Below, piece by piece: positions 26,340-36,589 of a stretch of DNA of 64,000 nucleotides. Under the pieces are notes generated by a model. It made no database searches. It was not told the DNA's origin and was given only the letters and a program-made list of their open reading frames with translations. The stretch's first letter is position 1; every line of letters begins with the position of its first letter. The stretch is from JAXGPL01 sp040766985 (GTDB lineage Bacteria > Bacillota > Sulfobacillia > JAUYEG01): assembly GCA_040766985.1 (NCBI GenBank), contig JAXGPL010000013.1, positions 1 to 64,000 on the forward strand, given 5' to 3'. The position numbers were made by a program, and so were the translations under genes.

Positions 26340-28296
26340 CTATTCGGCCTGTGTCACGCTGAGCGTGACCTGGGATCCGGGTGTAGTAGAGAGCGGTATT
26401 ACCCTCTTGAAGCCCGAATCCGTCCCTACAAAGACCCAGAGATTGCTCGGCGTCGGCCGTCGCCACCTCAGCGGCCGGCCGGCGTTGCTCAGTTTTGAGT
26501 TCGTAGCCATCGAACTCCGCGCCTGCCTTGGCCACGTCGCCGACCAGGACCGCATTGCGGCCTTCGTCGTTCTGCGAGCCCTTGTCGACGCTGAGCCGCC
26601 AGTACCCGTTGTCATCCTCGACCGGCCGCGGCTGTTCGCCGGCAGCGCCGACCTTGACGTGGACCGACTCACCGGGCGCGCCACCGATCCCCACGGCTCC
26701 CGCCGGGGCGTCCGTGCCCAGATCAAACTCGACTTCGACTGTGTAAGCCGTGTCCGGCATCAGCCCTTCTGCCGTGCCCAACCGGCGCGCGAGGAACATG
26801 AACAAGTCGTCGCTGTGGTTGTTGCCGGCGATCAGGAGCCCCTTGCCCGGACCGATCTCCTCCGGCAGGTCAGCGTGCCCAAACTCCAGCCCCCACTCGG
26901 CCGGATCGGTCTCAACGGGATAGTCGCAGAATCCGCCGGCCCATCCGGCCTCGTCTTCCGCGAAGGTGTATTCCCGCCGGGCGATCAGTTCTCCGGTGTA
27001 GGCCTTACCCCTGACCATCGTGACAACGCCCGGGGAAACCGTCAGCCTACCCGGCTCGACGCCAAGGTCTACCCCTGCCGCGAACGCCGCCACCGAAGCA
27101 ACACTGCCGGCGCCGGTCACGACCGTACGCCCGTGGAGGAACAGGGAGCCCGCTTCGGTGCCTTCGGCGAGGTCGATGGCAGCTTGCTCTGCCAGTACCG
27201 TCAGCTCACCGATCGTACCGCCGGAGAGATTGAGGGCGCTATCGGGAGCGCCGATCCGCACCTTGTCATAAATTCCGTCCAAAGACACGTCGATACCGCC
27301 GGGGGCCGCAACGACCACCTCGACGAAACCATCCGTCGTCAATTCCGATTCGCTGAGTACGGCGTCGGAGCGGATGATGGTCCTGCTGACATAGGATTCG
27401 CCCGTGGTCTGGACAGCAACGGGCAAACCACGATCGATCACCAGGCGCGCGACGCGCGAGCCGTCAATCGCGACCTGAGAACCGCCGGATACATAGAGCG
27501 TTCCGATTACGGCTACGCCGGTCAGACGTGTTACGCCGCCGAGCGCCGCCGCAGTGACGTAGAGGTCGCCGGGGATGACCACATTGCGGAGCGTCACTCC
27601 AGGAGCCGCCACCACGGCGCTGCCGGGGAGAAACTCCGGGTCTCCCGCCGCCGGGCCAAACTCGCCGGCGGTCCTGTAAAGAGCTCCAAGCGTACGCGCC
27701 AGCAGGGCTAGGGCTTCCGCGCGCGTGGTGGTCTGGGCGGGGCGGAGGGTTCCGTCTTCGAAGCCGCGCAGGTGGCCGAGATCGACCATCGCGGCAACGG
27801 CGGACCGGTACTGCTCTTCGACCGCGCTCTCGTCTCCGAACCTGCTCAGTGCCCCGATAGTCCCGAAAGTCTCCAGCTTGAGCGCAAGGGCGATCAGCGT
27901 CGCCAGTTCCTGACGTGAAAGGGCTGCATCGGGCTGTACCAGGCCATCTGAGCGCGGCTCAACGTATCCCGCGGCGAGGGCGACGGCGATGGTCTGCTCG
28001 TACCAGGCGCCGCCTGAACCCGGTATCGTACCATCCAATTCGACCGACGATCCGTCAAGGCCGAGGGCGCGGTTGATCAGGGCGCACATCTCGGCCCTGG
28101 TTATCGGTCGCCCGGGCCCGAATGTACCGTCGGGATACCCGTTGATCAGGCCGAGGGATGCCCAGGGCTCGACCCATTGTCCGGCCCAATGGCCGGCCAT
28201 GTCGGTGAACGCGGGCGCGGCTGCGGCCGGAAGGGCCGGGGCAACCAACGTCAGGGCGAGCGAGATTGCGAGTATGGTGTGTAACAGGCGTCGCAT
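26340..28296 (-). pseudogene. S-layer-homology (SLH) surface protein, frameshifted C-terminus
   Basis: Exported cell-surface protein: signal peptide (MRRLLHTILAISLALTLVAP ending AAAA), then three SLH domains (about residues 30-75, 90-140 and 150-200; FTDMAGHWAGQWVEPWASLG, NGYPDGTFGPGRPITRAEMC) that bind pyruvylated cell-wall polymer, then a repetitive beta-solenoid-like stretch (residues 215-400) and a C-terminal domain around FDLGTDAPAGAVGIGGAPGE. Near the end the frame shifts at about 26460 and again near 26390: AEQSL continues as WVFVGTDSGF and the chain closes with QVTLSVTQAE at 26340. The in-frame reading to 26218 is an artefact of the shift. ATG 28296 or TTG 28308 are both possible starts. 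Confidence 0.85.
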
Positions 28297-28440
28297 AGTC
28301 GTCGTCAATACCTCCGTCTCGTTGGGATCGGAACGCGGAACGCCACTGGCGTCGCGACCGTGGCTATAGACGAGCGGGAGACCTGATAGGTTTCCAGGTC
28401 AGGGAGTGGTAATCCCTGACATTTGCCGGCAGGTCCTTGG
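28297..28440 (-). promoter_or_regulatory. Structured 5' leader of the SLH gene
   Basis: On the minus strand two adjacent hairpins are readable: GTCAGGGA-N7-TCCCTGAC and GACCTG-N9-CAGGTC, sharing the GAC, followed by CGCCAGTGGCG. This may be a regulatory RNA leader; I could not match it to a known riboswitch class. Confidence 0.35.
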
Positions 28441-28466
28441 TAGCGGCAGGCATCGAGGTCTGCCGT

Positions 28467-30408
28467 TCACACCGGCAGATACGGGCCCGGGTCACCGGCA
28501 TGGAGTATATGCAGCTCATGCAGGGCTCTGGTAGCTGCGGTGTAGAGGCGTCGGGGGCCGGCGCCGGTCTCCCGGTAGGCCTGGTGGCCGGGGTCGAAGA
28601 GCACGACGGCGTCGTATTCCATACCCCTGACGGCGCTCAGCGGGGCTACGACCTTCATCCGGCGGTCGGCGTCCGTCTCGCGGGCGCCGGCGGCGTGGGA
28701 TGGACCGCTTGCGTCGGGACCGGCATATCCCAGCGGGGCAACCCACTCCAGCACCCGGTGCGCTTCCGCCTGATCCGCGGTAACAATCAGTACCGAGCCG
28801 TGGCGGTCGGCAAGTGCAGCCGCTATCTCCTCAAGCGCCGGCTTGACCCCGGCCGGGTCCTGGCACCGGATGACTCCCACGGGCGTGGAATCGCGCGGCA
28901 CCGCCTCGGGAAGTCCTGAGCGGTAACCGCCCCGCTCGAGAATCCCCCGCGAGAACTCCACAATCTGGCGGCTGGAGCGATAGTTGGTGTGGAACGAGTG
29001 CTGGGCGGTCTGCCCGGGTCTGAAGGCCGTCCCGGTGATCGCTTCCCACGACGTGGGCTGCATCCTTGCCCACCCCGACTGCGCAAGGTCGCCGACCAGA
29101 GTCAGGGACGGGTGCCTGCACCGGCGCGCCAGCACGTAGCAGAACAGCGGGTCAAGATCCTGGGCCTCGTCGACCACGATGTGGTCGTATCGCAGCCCCT
29201 CGCTGTACCTGCCGAGGCGCTCGGCCAAGAAACACATCGCGGAGAGGTCTTCCCGGAGAACCTGCCGGTGCGTAGCCGGGCGGCCCAGGCGGCAAGGACC
29301 GCCCCGAACCGGCTCCGTGCCTCGCGGCCCCGTCCGGCGCCGTGAGGAAAGTTCAGCCAGGCCGAAAAGGCCAACAGCCCTGCCGGCAGGTCGCCGTTCC
29401 GCGCCCGATGCCGCGGCCGGACCTGGGTTACGGCCGTCTGCATCGCCGACGGCCCAGGCGGTGAGGGTTTGCGCGGCCCCTCTGGAATGCACGAATTCGT
29501 AACAGGGAGCCGGGGCTGACACGGCAAACCCGCGTTGCGGCTGAGGTCGGTGTTAACCGTATTTGCCATTCACGAATGGTCTTCTGGTCGACCCCTTCCA
29601 CCCCGAGGCTCGTGGCAGAGGCGCTGGACGTACCGGAGGAGCAGACGGTTGGGAAAAAGGACGAGCACGTTTTTTGGCCTGGATGCGGTCGGCATATGTG
29701 TACAGCAGGTACGCAACCCGGTGCAGGGCCACTGCGGTCTTTCCCGCTCCCCGCGACGCCCTGCAGAACGACGACCCGGTGGCTCACGGAGGACGCGGTC
29801 CTGTTCGGATTGATGGTCGCGACGATGTCGCGGATCTGGCGGCCGGCGCTGCGGCCCAGTTGGCGGACCAGGTATGCATCCACATCGGGGTCGCCCCGCA
29901 GGCTGGCATCGGCATCAGATGCGAACGCGTCCAGGATACCGTCGGCCACCTGGGCGTCAAATATCTCCAGCAACTCCGAGCGTTCGATCCGGTAGTGCCG
30001 CCGTAACCGCACCAACCCGGAAACCGTGCCTTCCGGCGCTTCATAGCTGCTGCGGCCGCGAGCATAGAAGAGACTGGCCACCGGTGCCCGCCAATCGGTT
30101 ACACCCGGTCCCGCTGCCCTGCCGATGCGGCAGGTTTTCCGTGCCTGCCCGGTCGGCCGGGTGCAGTTCGACCTGCCCAGCAAAGTACGGCTCGAGCGTG
30201 CGCTCTCCATGCGCCTGGGCGCGGCGCGGCGCATCCGCCGGGCCGCCTCCTTGGTCCAGTCCTTGCGCGTCAGCTGGAGCCTGCTGAGCTCGGCGATGCG
30301 CTTGTCGATGAGTTCTACGGTGCGCTTGAGGTACTCGGTTTCCACGGCAAAGTCAGGATGAACCGGGACTCTGCCGTGCCTTGGGGCTTCCTGAACCAAC
30401 TGGGTCAC
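28467..30408 (-). pseudogene. HelD/UvrD-type DNA helicase, several frameshifts
   Basis: Superfamily 1 ATPase of the HelD type, which binds RNA polymerase and releases stalled complexes. Segments: N-terminal coiled coil (FAVETEYLKRTVELIDKRIA), TDWRAPVASLFYARG, Walker A VVLQGVAGSGK, then a frameshift; later Walker B HIVVDEAQDLDPLF, motif III LTLVGDLAQSGWARM, motif V VVAPLSAVRGMEYDAVVL and motif VI RRLYTAATRALHELHIL in a second frame. At least three shifts lie between about 30200 and 29400. About 650 codons against roughly 700-770 for HelD. GTG at 30408 (VTQLVQEAPRHG) is a likely start. Confidence 0.75.
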
Positions 30409-30616
30409 TCCCGGTAACAGGTACTGATGCTCACCGACACCGCAAGAAATGTGCCGAGAGTTATCGTACAGGACCCTCGACCTCCTTGCCAGTTGATGGT
30501 AGGATGTCGTGAGGCACCGTGGCACGGTTGTTGCTTGGAGGTTAGGTAAGGCATCTTGCACAGGCGTCGCCGATTGGGCATCCGCCGCCGGTTGTGCATC
30601 CGCCGCAACGAACAGC

Positions 30617-32425
30617 TTGGAGTTGACAGCGCTGAAGGTCCCCCTGCGAAGCTACCTCAATCTGCTGAGACGCTACCTCGGCCCGCTGCGCGGCAAGGTA
30701 GTGCTGCTGACGTGCGTGCTGGGCGTCGGCATCTGTCTGCAGCTTGTCAGCCCGCAGTTGCTGCGCGGTTTCATTGACGGGGCGACCGCGGGGACAAGTC
30801 AGGCGCGCCTGATCCGGCTGGCAGGGCTGTTCATCGTAGTTGCGCTATTCCAGCAACTCGCGGCGGCGGGAGGTAGGTACCTGGGAGAAGACATCGGGCT
30901 CCGGGCAACCAACGAGTTGCGCGGCGACCTGGTCGCATGGTGTCTCGGGCTCGACATGGCCTTCTGGCGCGCCAACCGGCCGGGCGAGTTGATCGAGCGG
31001 ACCGACGGCGATGTCCAGTTGCTGGCGGAGTTTTTCTCGCAGTTCGTCGTTGGGCTGATCGCCAACATCGCCCTACTGATCGGTATCCTGGCCGTGTTGT
31101 TTTTCGAGGATGTCCGGGCCGGCGTCGCGATGACCTTGTTCGGCCTGTTCGCGCTAGTCGTGCTGTTCGCTGTGCGCAACATCGCGGTTCCATTCTGGGA
31201 GGCCGTTCGCGGTTACAGCGCGCGGTTTTTCGGCTTTCTGGGCGAGCACCTCTCCGGGACCGAGGATATCCAGGGCGTGGGCGCAGGGCGGGCGGTGTTC
31301 CACAAACTGCACGACATGTTCCGCTCCTGGTATCCAATGGCCAGGCGCGCAGAGCTCGCCGGCATGGTCCTGTGGATGACTTCGACGTTCGTGTTCGCGC
31401 TCGGCGCGGCGCTATCATTCGGCCTCGGCGCCTATCTCTATGGCCGCGGCGAGGCCACTATCGGGTCGGTCTACCTGCTGTTTCATTACACGCAGTTGTT
31501 GCGGCGGCCGATCGAGCAGATCCGCACCCAGATGCAGAACCTGCAGCGGGCGAGCGCGGGCATCGTCCGGATCCAACGGCTCCTGCAAACCAAACCCACC
31601 GTGCTCGACGGACCGGGGGCCGGTGCTGCGGTTACCGCGCAAGAGGAGGCAGCTGCGGTGGACGTACCGCTTCGTCGGCGGGCGCCGGAGATAGCCTTCG
31701 AGGACGTTGGTTTCAGCTATGACAGCGACTCCGACGCTGCTCTAAAGAGCATTGACTTCCGGCTTGCCCCGGGCAGGGTCCTCGGCCTTCTGGGCCGGAC
31801 GGGCAGCGGCAAGACGACCATCGCCCGGCTGCTTCTGCGCCTCTACGATCCGTCGCGCGGCCGGGTTCTGGTCGGGGGGGTACCGACGACAGACTACCGG
31901 CTGGCGGAGCTGCGCGACCTGATCGGCATGGTCAGCCAGGAAGTTGAGCTGCTAAGCGGGACCGTGCGCGACAACCTGACCTTCTTTGCCACGGACGCCG
32001 ACGACAGGGCCCTCTGGGCGGTCCTCGAGGAACTGGGCCTCGCGGAGTGGTGCCGCAGCCTGCCCGGGCAGATGGATACGGTCATCGGTGGCGCCGGTCA
32101 GGGGCTGTCCGCGGGCGAGGCGCAGTTGCTGGGATTGGCACGGCTGTTCCTGCGCAACCCCGGCGTGATCGTTCTCGACGAAGCTTCATCGCGCCTGGAC
32201 CCCGCAACTGAGCGGCTGCTCGAGCGCGCGCTCGACCGTCTGGTGGCGGGGCGCACGGTGATCATCATCGCGCACCGCCTGGCCACGGTGATGCGGGCGG
32301 ACGATATCTTGATCCTCAGCCACGGGCAGATCACCGAGTACGGCGAGCGGACCGCTTTGATGGAACGCCCGGATTCGGTGTTCTCCACCTTGTTGCGGGT
32401 CGGCTTGGAGGAGCATCTGGCATGA
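30617..32425 (+). CDS. ABC exporter subunit A (membrane + ATPase)
   Basis: Half-transporter of about 600 residues: six helices (from about LRGKVVLLTCVLGVGICLQL onward) and a C-terminal ATPase with Walker A LLGRTGSGKTT, Q-loop MVSQEVELLSG, a degenerate signature GQGLSAGEAQLLGLARL (LSAGE for LSGGQ), Walker B GVIVLDEASSRLD with catalytic Glu, and H-loop IIIAHRL. It overlaps the next gene by four bases (ATGA) and the two should form a heterodimer; substrate unknown. TTG at 30617 is provisional; the frame is open to 30509 but the extra residues are repetitive. Confidence 0.9.
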   Translation: MELTALKVPLRSYLNLLRRYLGPLRGKVVLLTCVLGVGICLQLVSPQLLRGFIDGATAGTSQARLIRLAGLFIVVALFQQLAAAGGRYLGEDIGLRATNELRGDLVAWCLGLDMAFWRANRPGELIERTDGDVQLLAEFFSQFVVGLIANIALLIGILAVLFFEDVRAGVAMTLFGLFALVVLFAVRNIAVPFWEAVRGYSARFFGFLGEHLSGTEDIQGVGAGRAVFHKLHDMFRSWYPMARRAELAGMVLWMTSTFVFALGAALSFGLGAYLYGRGEATIGSVYLLFHYTQLLRRPIEQIRTQMQNLQRASAGIVRIQRLLQTKPTVLDGPGAGAAVTAQEEAAAVDVPLRRRAPEIAFEDVGFSYDSDSDAALKSIDFRLAPGRVLGLLGRTGSGKTTIARLLLRLYDPSRGRVLVGGVPTTDYRLAELRDLIGMVSQEVELLSGTVRDNLTFFATDADDRALWAVLEELGLAEWCRSLPGQMDTVIGGAGQGLSAGEAQLLGLARLFLRNPGVIVLDEASSRLDPATERLLERALDRLVAGRTVIIIAHRLATVMRADDILILSHGQITEYGERTALMERPDSVFSTLLRVGLEEHLA

Positions 32426-34170
32426 GCGTTCCGGCATATCTCTGGCGGATGATCGTCTACCGGCCACTGCTCTACACCGTCAATATGCTGATGTGGATCG
32501 GCGTGGCCGTCGCTCCGCTTGGCACCGGACTGGTGGTCCGCGAATACTTCGACACACTGGTCGGCCAGGGCAGGACCGGTTTTGGCGTGGCCGCGTTGGT
32601 TGCGGTGTCGATCGGGTTCGCCGTCGGCCGCCTTTTCTTCATGCTCGGCGGGGCGCTGGCGGACATCCGCCATCGTTTCCTGATGCGGTCGCTCCTGATC
32701 GCCAACGTCTTTGAGCGCGTGCTTGAGCGCCCCGGCGCTGCCGCCCTCGACGATACGGTCGGCGAGGCGATCAGCCGGTTCCGGGACGACACACACCAGG
32801 TCGAACACGCTTTGAGCTGGTTTCTGGACATCGTCGGCATGGGGCTGTTCGCGGGCTTCTCGGTGGTCATCCTGTTCGGCATCAACGCACGCATCGCGCT
32901 GCTGGTCTTCGTCCCGATGATCGCTGTGGCGGGGCTGTCGCGGCTGGTTTCCCAGCGCGTGTACCAGTACCGCAAGGCCAGCCGGGAGGCGGCGGCGGCG
33001 GCGGTTGGAGCGATGGGCGAGGTGTTCTCGGCCGTCCAGGCGGTAAAGCTCGCCGTGGCCGAGGAGCGCGTCACAGATCACGTGCGCAGGCTCAATGAGC
33101 GCAGGCGTATATTCCAGCTTCGCGATAGGCTCGCATCGGAGTTGCTTGATGCCGTCTACCACAATACCGTGAGCATTGGGACGGGGTTGATCCTGCTACT
33201 CGCGGCGGGCAGCATGTCGCGCGGGGAATTCACCGTCGGCGACTTCTCGCTGTTCGCCTACTACCTCGGGTATGTGACCGATTTCACGGCATTCTTCGGC
33301 CGCATGCTGGTGGTGCTCCGGCAGACGAGCGTCGCGTTCGGGCGGCTTCGCGAAATGCTCGCGGGGTCTCCGGCTGCGCGGCTTGTCGAGCACAACCCGG
33401 TGTACATCGACGGGCCCACGCCTGCGATCGCGCTACCGGCGTTGGACCCGGCCGACCGGCTCGATACCCTCGCCGTTGAGGGGTTGACCTGCACCTACCG
33501 GCACTCGGACAAGGGTATTCAGGACGTGAGCCTCACGGTCCGGCGCGGGGAGTTCGTAGTCGTTACGGGGCGAATCGGTTCGGGCAAGACGACCTTCCTG
33601 CGAGGGCTGCTTGGCCTGTTGCCGCGAGTGAGCGGCGCAATCCGCTGGAACGGGCGCGAGGTCGACGACCCGCGGACGTTCTTCGGCCCGCCGCGCACAG
33701 CCTACACGCCGCAGGTGCCGTCGCTGTTCAGCGACTCGCTTAAGGCCAACGTGTTGTTGGGGTGGCCTGCGGAAGATGATCTGCAGCAGGCCCTGTACCT
33801 CGCGTGCTTTGAGGAGGATCTGGAGAGCATGCCGACGGGCCTGGATACGGTGGTCGGCGCCAGAGGCCTGAAGCTGTCCGGCGGACAGCAGCACCGCGTC
33901 GCCGCAGCGAGGATGTTCCTGCGGCGGGCGGAAATGCTCGTGGTCGACGACCTGTCCAGCGCCGTTGACGTCAACACCGAGGCAGCCATCTGGTCCCGCC
34001 TGTTTGCCGAGCCTGGGCTGACCTGCCTCGTCGTGTCCCACCGCCGGGCGGCCTTGCGGCGAGCGGATAGGATCCTGGTGCTGAAGGACGGCCGCGTCGA
34101 TGACTGTGGCACGCTTGAGGGGCTTTTGGAGCGCTCGGCGGAGATGCGGGCGATCTGGAGCATTGAGTAA
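32422..34170 (+). CDS. ABC exporter subunit B (membrane + ATPase)
   Basis: A 582-residue partner of the preceding gene. Six membrane helices, Walker A VVTGRIGSGKTTFLRGLL, canonical signature LKLSGGQQHRVAAARM, but Walker B MLVVDDLSSAVD, where the catalytic Glu is Asp; H-loop CLVVSHRRAALR. Asp here combined with the LSAGE signature of subunit A gives one degenerate and one canonical composite ATP site, the usual design of heterodimeric exporters such as BmrCD or TM287/288. Confidence 0.93.
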   Translation: MSVPAYLWRMIVYRPLLYTVNMLMWIGVAVAPLGTGLVVREYFDTLVGQGRTGFGVAALVAVSIGFAVGRLFFMLGGALADIRHRFLMRSLLIANVFERVLERPGAAALDDTVGEAISRFRDDTHQVEHALSWFLDIVGMGLFAGFSVVILFGINARIALLVFVPMIAVAGLSRLVSQRVYQYRKASREAAAAAVGAMGEVFSAVQAVKLAVAEERVTDHVRRLNERRRIFQLRDRLASELLDAVYHNTVSIGTGLILLLAAGSMSRGEFTVGDFSLFAYYLGYVTDFTAFFGRMLVVLRQTSVAFGRLREMLAGSPAARLVEHNPVYIDGPTPAIALPALDPADRLDTLAVEGLTCTYRHSDKGIQDVSLTVRRGEFVVVTGRIGSGKTTFLRGLLGLLPRVSGAIRWNGREVDDPRTFFGPPRTAYTPQVPSLFSDSLKANVLLGWPAEDDLQQALYLACFEEDLESMPTGLDTVVGARGLKLSGGQQHRVAAARMFLRRAEMLVVDDLSSAVDVNTEAAIWSRLFAEPGLTCLVVSHRRAALRRADRILVLKDGRVDDCGTLEGLLERSAEMRAIWSIE

Positions 34171-34424
34171 GGCTGTCACCCGCACCCCTGAGCCTGAGGG
34201 CGCGACCGGCGGGCACGTGGCTGTGGAGCGACCTGGTTTCTGAAAAACGTGTGCGCTCTGAGACCACATTTCTCAGAATGCGGACCCTAACCGACCATGA
34301 AGGCCCGTAAAGGACCCGAGGCGACCGCATTCCACGAGACACGTACTCACAAAGCACATATTCCACGGAAACCTGGATCCCGATGAACCACCCCGCAGCC
34401 GCAGCATCAGCGAGCGCGCCGCGC
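34171..34424. other. Intergenic region, nothing recognised
   Basis: 254 bases between convergent genes. I see no clear terminator, promoter or ORF; only short matches such as CTGAGAAATG/CATTTCTCAG-like half sites (CTCTGAGACCACATTTCTCAG) near 34257-34277. Confidence 0.4.
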
Positions 34425-36374
34425 TTACGGCCCCGCGCCCCGAAACACGATGCGCCACAGCACCCCGGTACGTGGGATGGCGTTAGGGGCGAGGTCGGTG
34501 GTTTCGAGCTGGCCGAAGTCCAGTACGTAAAGCGCGCTGCCGTCCCGGGCGAACTGGCATGCGATTGCCCGCTTGATGCCCTCTCCGTACCTGGCCGCCC
34601 GCTGCCCCTCGCGGTTGAGGAGGAAGGGTCGCGCCTCGCCGCTGACCGGGTCAACGCGCAGGATGCCCGTCGCGACCGGCTGCGACAGGTCTTCGACAAC
34701 CGGGTCAGCATCCCCGAACACCGGCACGTACAACCCGCCCGGATCACCGAACTCCCCGCCCGGCGATACGTCCAGGTGCATCGGAGATGAATGGGCCGGT
34801 AGTTCGGCCAGCGGCGCCTCGACTGCCGGCGGCGAGGCGATCAGCGGGCTGACGGCCGGGCTGCGCCGCGACGCAAACACCGGGTCCGACAGCGGCCTGG
34901 CCCCCGCGTAGTCCGGCCACCCGTACCAGGCCCCTTCGCGGACCTGGACGACCCAGTCGGGGCTGCCCTTGACGGCGCGGACGCCGCGGTCGTCGTAGCC
35001 GAGGTTCGTGGCGTACAACGCCCCGTCACGGCCGAAGGCCAGCCCGTATGGGTTGCGGAGGCCGTCGGCGAAGACGCGGGTTTCGCCCGTCGCGGGGTCA
35101 ATCTGCAGCACCGTCCCGCCAGCCAACGGCACTGCCTTAAGCCTGGTCCCCTCCCCCGCCCCTACGCCGAAGGGCATGAAGGCGCCCGTCGTCACATGGT
35201 CGGCCGGGTTGGGCGTCCGCAGGTCCAGATCCTGGTACTCGACGCCCGTCAGCACCCAGTCGCGCGAGGGAACGTCACAGAAGTCCTGGTAACGGTCGGC
35301 CCAGGCGTAGATGAAGTTGTCCCAACCGACCACCCCGGCGTTGGTGGCTGTGCCCTGGCCGAGGTACATCAGACCGTCAGGTCCGAACTCGATGTCGTTG
35401 TTCTGGTGGTCCCCAAGCGACGGGAGGCCGCGCACGACATCGCGCCTGCCCTCGCCACCCTCGCCACCCTCGCCGCCCGCCCCGTCTTCACCGTCCGCCC
35501 CCGCCGCCGGCACCCCTGGAATGGCCGTTACCCTACCACGGTGCGAGACGTACAACTCCCCGTCGTGCAAGGCCAGCCCGTTGAGCGGCCCGTCGAAGCC
35601 GCGGGCAACCTCAGTAACATCGCCGTCCGGCGTCACCGCCATCACCCGGGCGACCGTGGCCTTCGGGCCGTAGGAGTAACCGGCCTCGCCCACGTACACC
35701 GTCCCGTCGCCTGACACGGCGAGGCAAGTCGGATATGTGAAACCTTCGGCGACGACCTGCGCCTCGTAACCGTCTGGCAGGACAAGCGCCGCCGGGTCAG
35801 TCGTCCGCGCGCCGCGCAGGAGGACCACTCCCGTCATGCCCGAGACGATCACCACGCCTAAGGAGAGCGCGAGGGCGACACGCCGGCTGCGGCGGCGCGA
35901 GGCGTCAGGGCCGAGTCTTAGTCCCCGGTCCGCCCGCAGCGCTTGAGGGCCCACAAACGCGCTGTAGAGCAGGGCCATGGTGATGCCGTAAGCGCCGAAG
36001 GCTCCGAGTGCCGGGAGCTGGTCCGCCGGGCTCGCCGGGAAAGGTGGCATTCCGTACAGCACCGGGATCAGGACCAGCGCCATCCCGACCCAGACGAGCA
36101 CCCCATATCCCAGCCCGGCCAAGGCTGAGGCGGCAAGGGGGAGCTGAAACGCCCCCACGGCCAGCCCGTGATATCCACCGAGAGCGCCCACGGCTACGAC
36201 AGACGTAACCCCCCGCCACAGGCTGACACGGGTCAGGACCAGTCCAAGCAGCGGCAACATCCATGCACCCCACAGGATCAAGGCCGCGGGAATGCTGCCG
36301 AGGATTCCGGCGGCGAGGCCGGCAGCTACCCTTCGCCCCCCGGGAGGACGGTCATGACGGTCTTGACGATACAT
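34425..36374 (-). CDS. Membrane-anchored sugar/sorbosone dehydrogenase-like beta-propeller
   Basis: A 649-residue protein: N-terminal membrane domain with about five helices (AAGILGSIPAALILWGAWML to TMALLYSAFVGPQAL), a further anchor VALALSLGVVIVSGMTGVVL, then an extracytoplasmic six-blade propeller like PQQ-dependent glucose/sorbosone dehydrogenases (PDGYEAQVVAEGFTYPTCLA, HQNNDIEFGPDGLMYLGQGT, RNPYGLAFGRDGALYATNLG). A Gly/Glu-rich low-complexity insert (GEDGAGGEGGEGGEGRR) lies in a loop. The ATG at 36374 follows GAGGAGAG by ten bases; a longer frame from 36500 is rejected. Whether it binds PQQ is unknown. Confidence 0.85.
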   Translation of the reverse strand: MYRQDRHDRPPGGRRVAAGLAAGILGSIPAALILWGAWMLPLLGLVLTRVSLWRGVTSVVAVGALGGYHGLAVGAFQLPLAASALAGLGYGVLVWVGMALVLIPVLYGMPPFPASPADQLPALGAFGAYGITMALLYSAFVGPQALRADRGLRLGPDASRRRSRRVALALSLGVVIVSGMTGVVLLRGARTTDPAALVLPDGYEAQVVAEGFTYPTCLAVSGDGTVYVGEAGYSYGPKATVARVMAVTPDGDVTEVARGFDGPLNGLALHDGELYVSHRGRVTAIPGVPAAGADGEDGAGGEGGEGGEGRRDVVRGLPSLGDHQNNDIEFGPDGLMYLGQGTATNAGVVGWDNFIYAWADRYQDFCDVPSRDWVLTGVEYQDLDLRTPNPADHVTTGAFMPFGVGAGEGTRLKAVPLAGGTVLQIDPATGETRVFADGLRNPYGLAFGRDGALYATNLGYDDRGVRAVKGSPDWVVQVREGAWYGWPDYAGARPLSDPVFASRRSPAVSPLIASPPAVEAPLAELPAHSSPMHLDVSPGGEFGDPGGLYVPVFGDADPVVEDLSQPVATGILRVDPVSGEARPFLLNREGQRAARYGEGIKRAIACQFARDGSALYVLDFGQLETTDLAPNAIPRTGVLWRIVFRGAGP

Positions 36375-36589
36375 CGGCACCACTCTCCTCGCGGGTAGTA
36401 GTGCCTCGGCCAAGAGGCCAGCAACCAGGCGGATTGACTCCCAGGCACTTTTACCCCAGGCACTCCTCTCCCTTGACTCCGGATCAACGCTATGACACAT
36501 TAGGGAGGGAGCGCGGTGACCAAGTGGTCACCAAGGGCCGGCCGGTCGGCCCACCGCAGCCGCAGGGACCCGGGAGGAGGCCGTCAGGT

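Noticed and set aside
26365..27711. 448-codon plus-strand ORF
   Set aside because: Antisense to the SLH protein; no family features.
32098..33162. 354-codon minus-strand ORF
   Set aside because: Shadow of the two ABC exporter genes.
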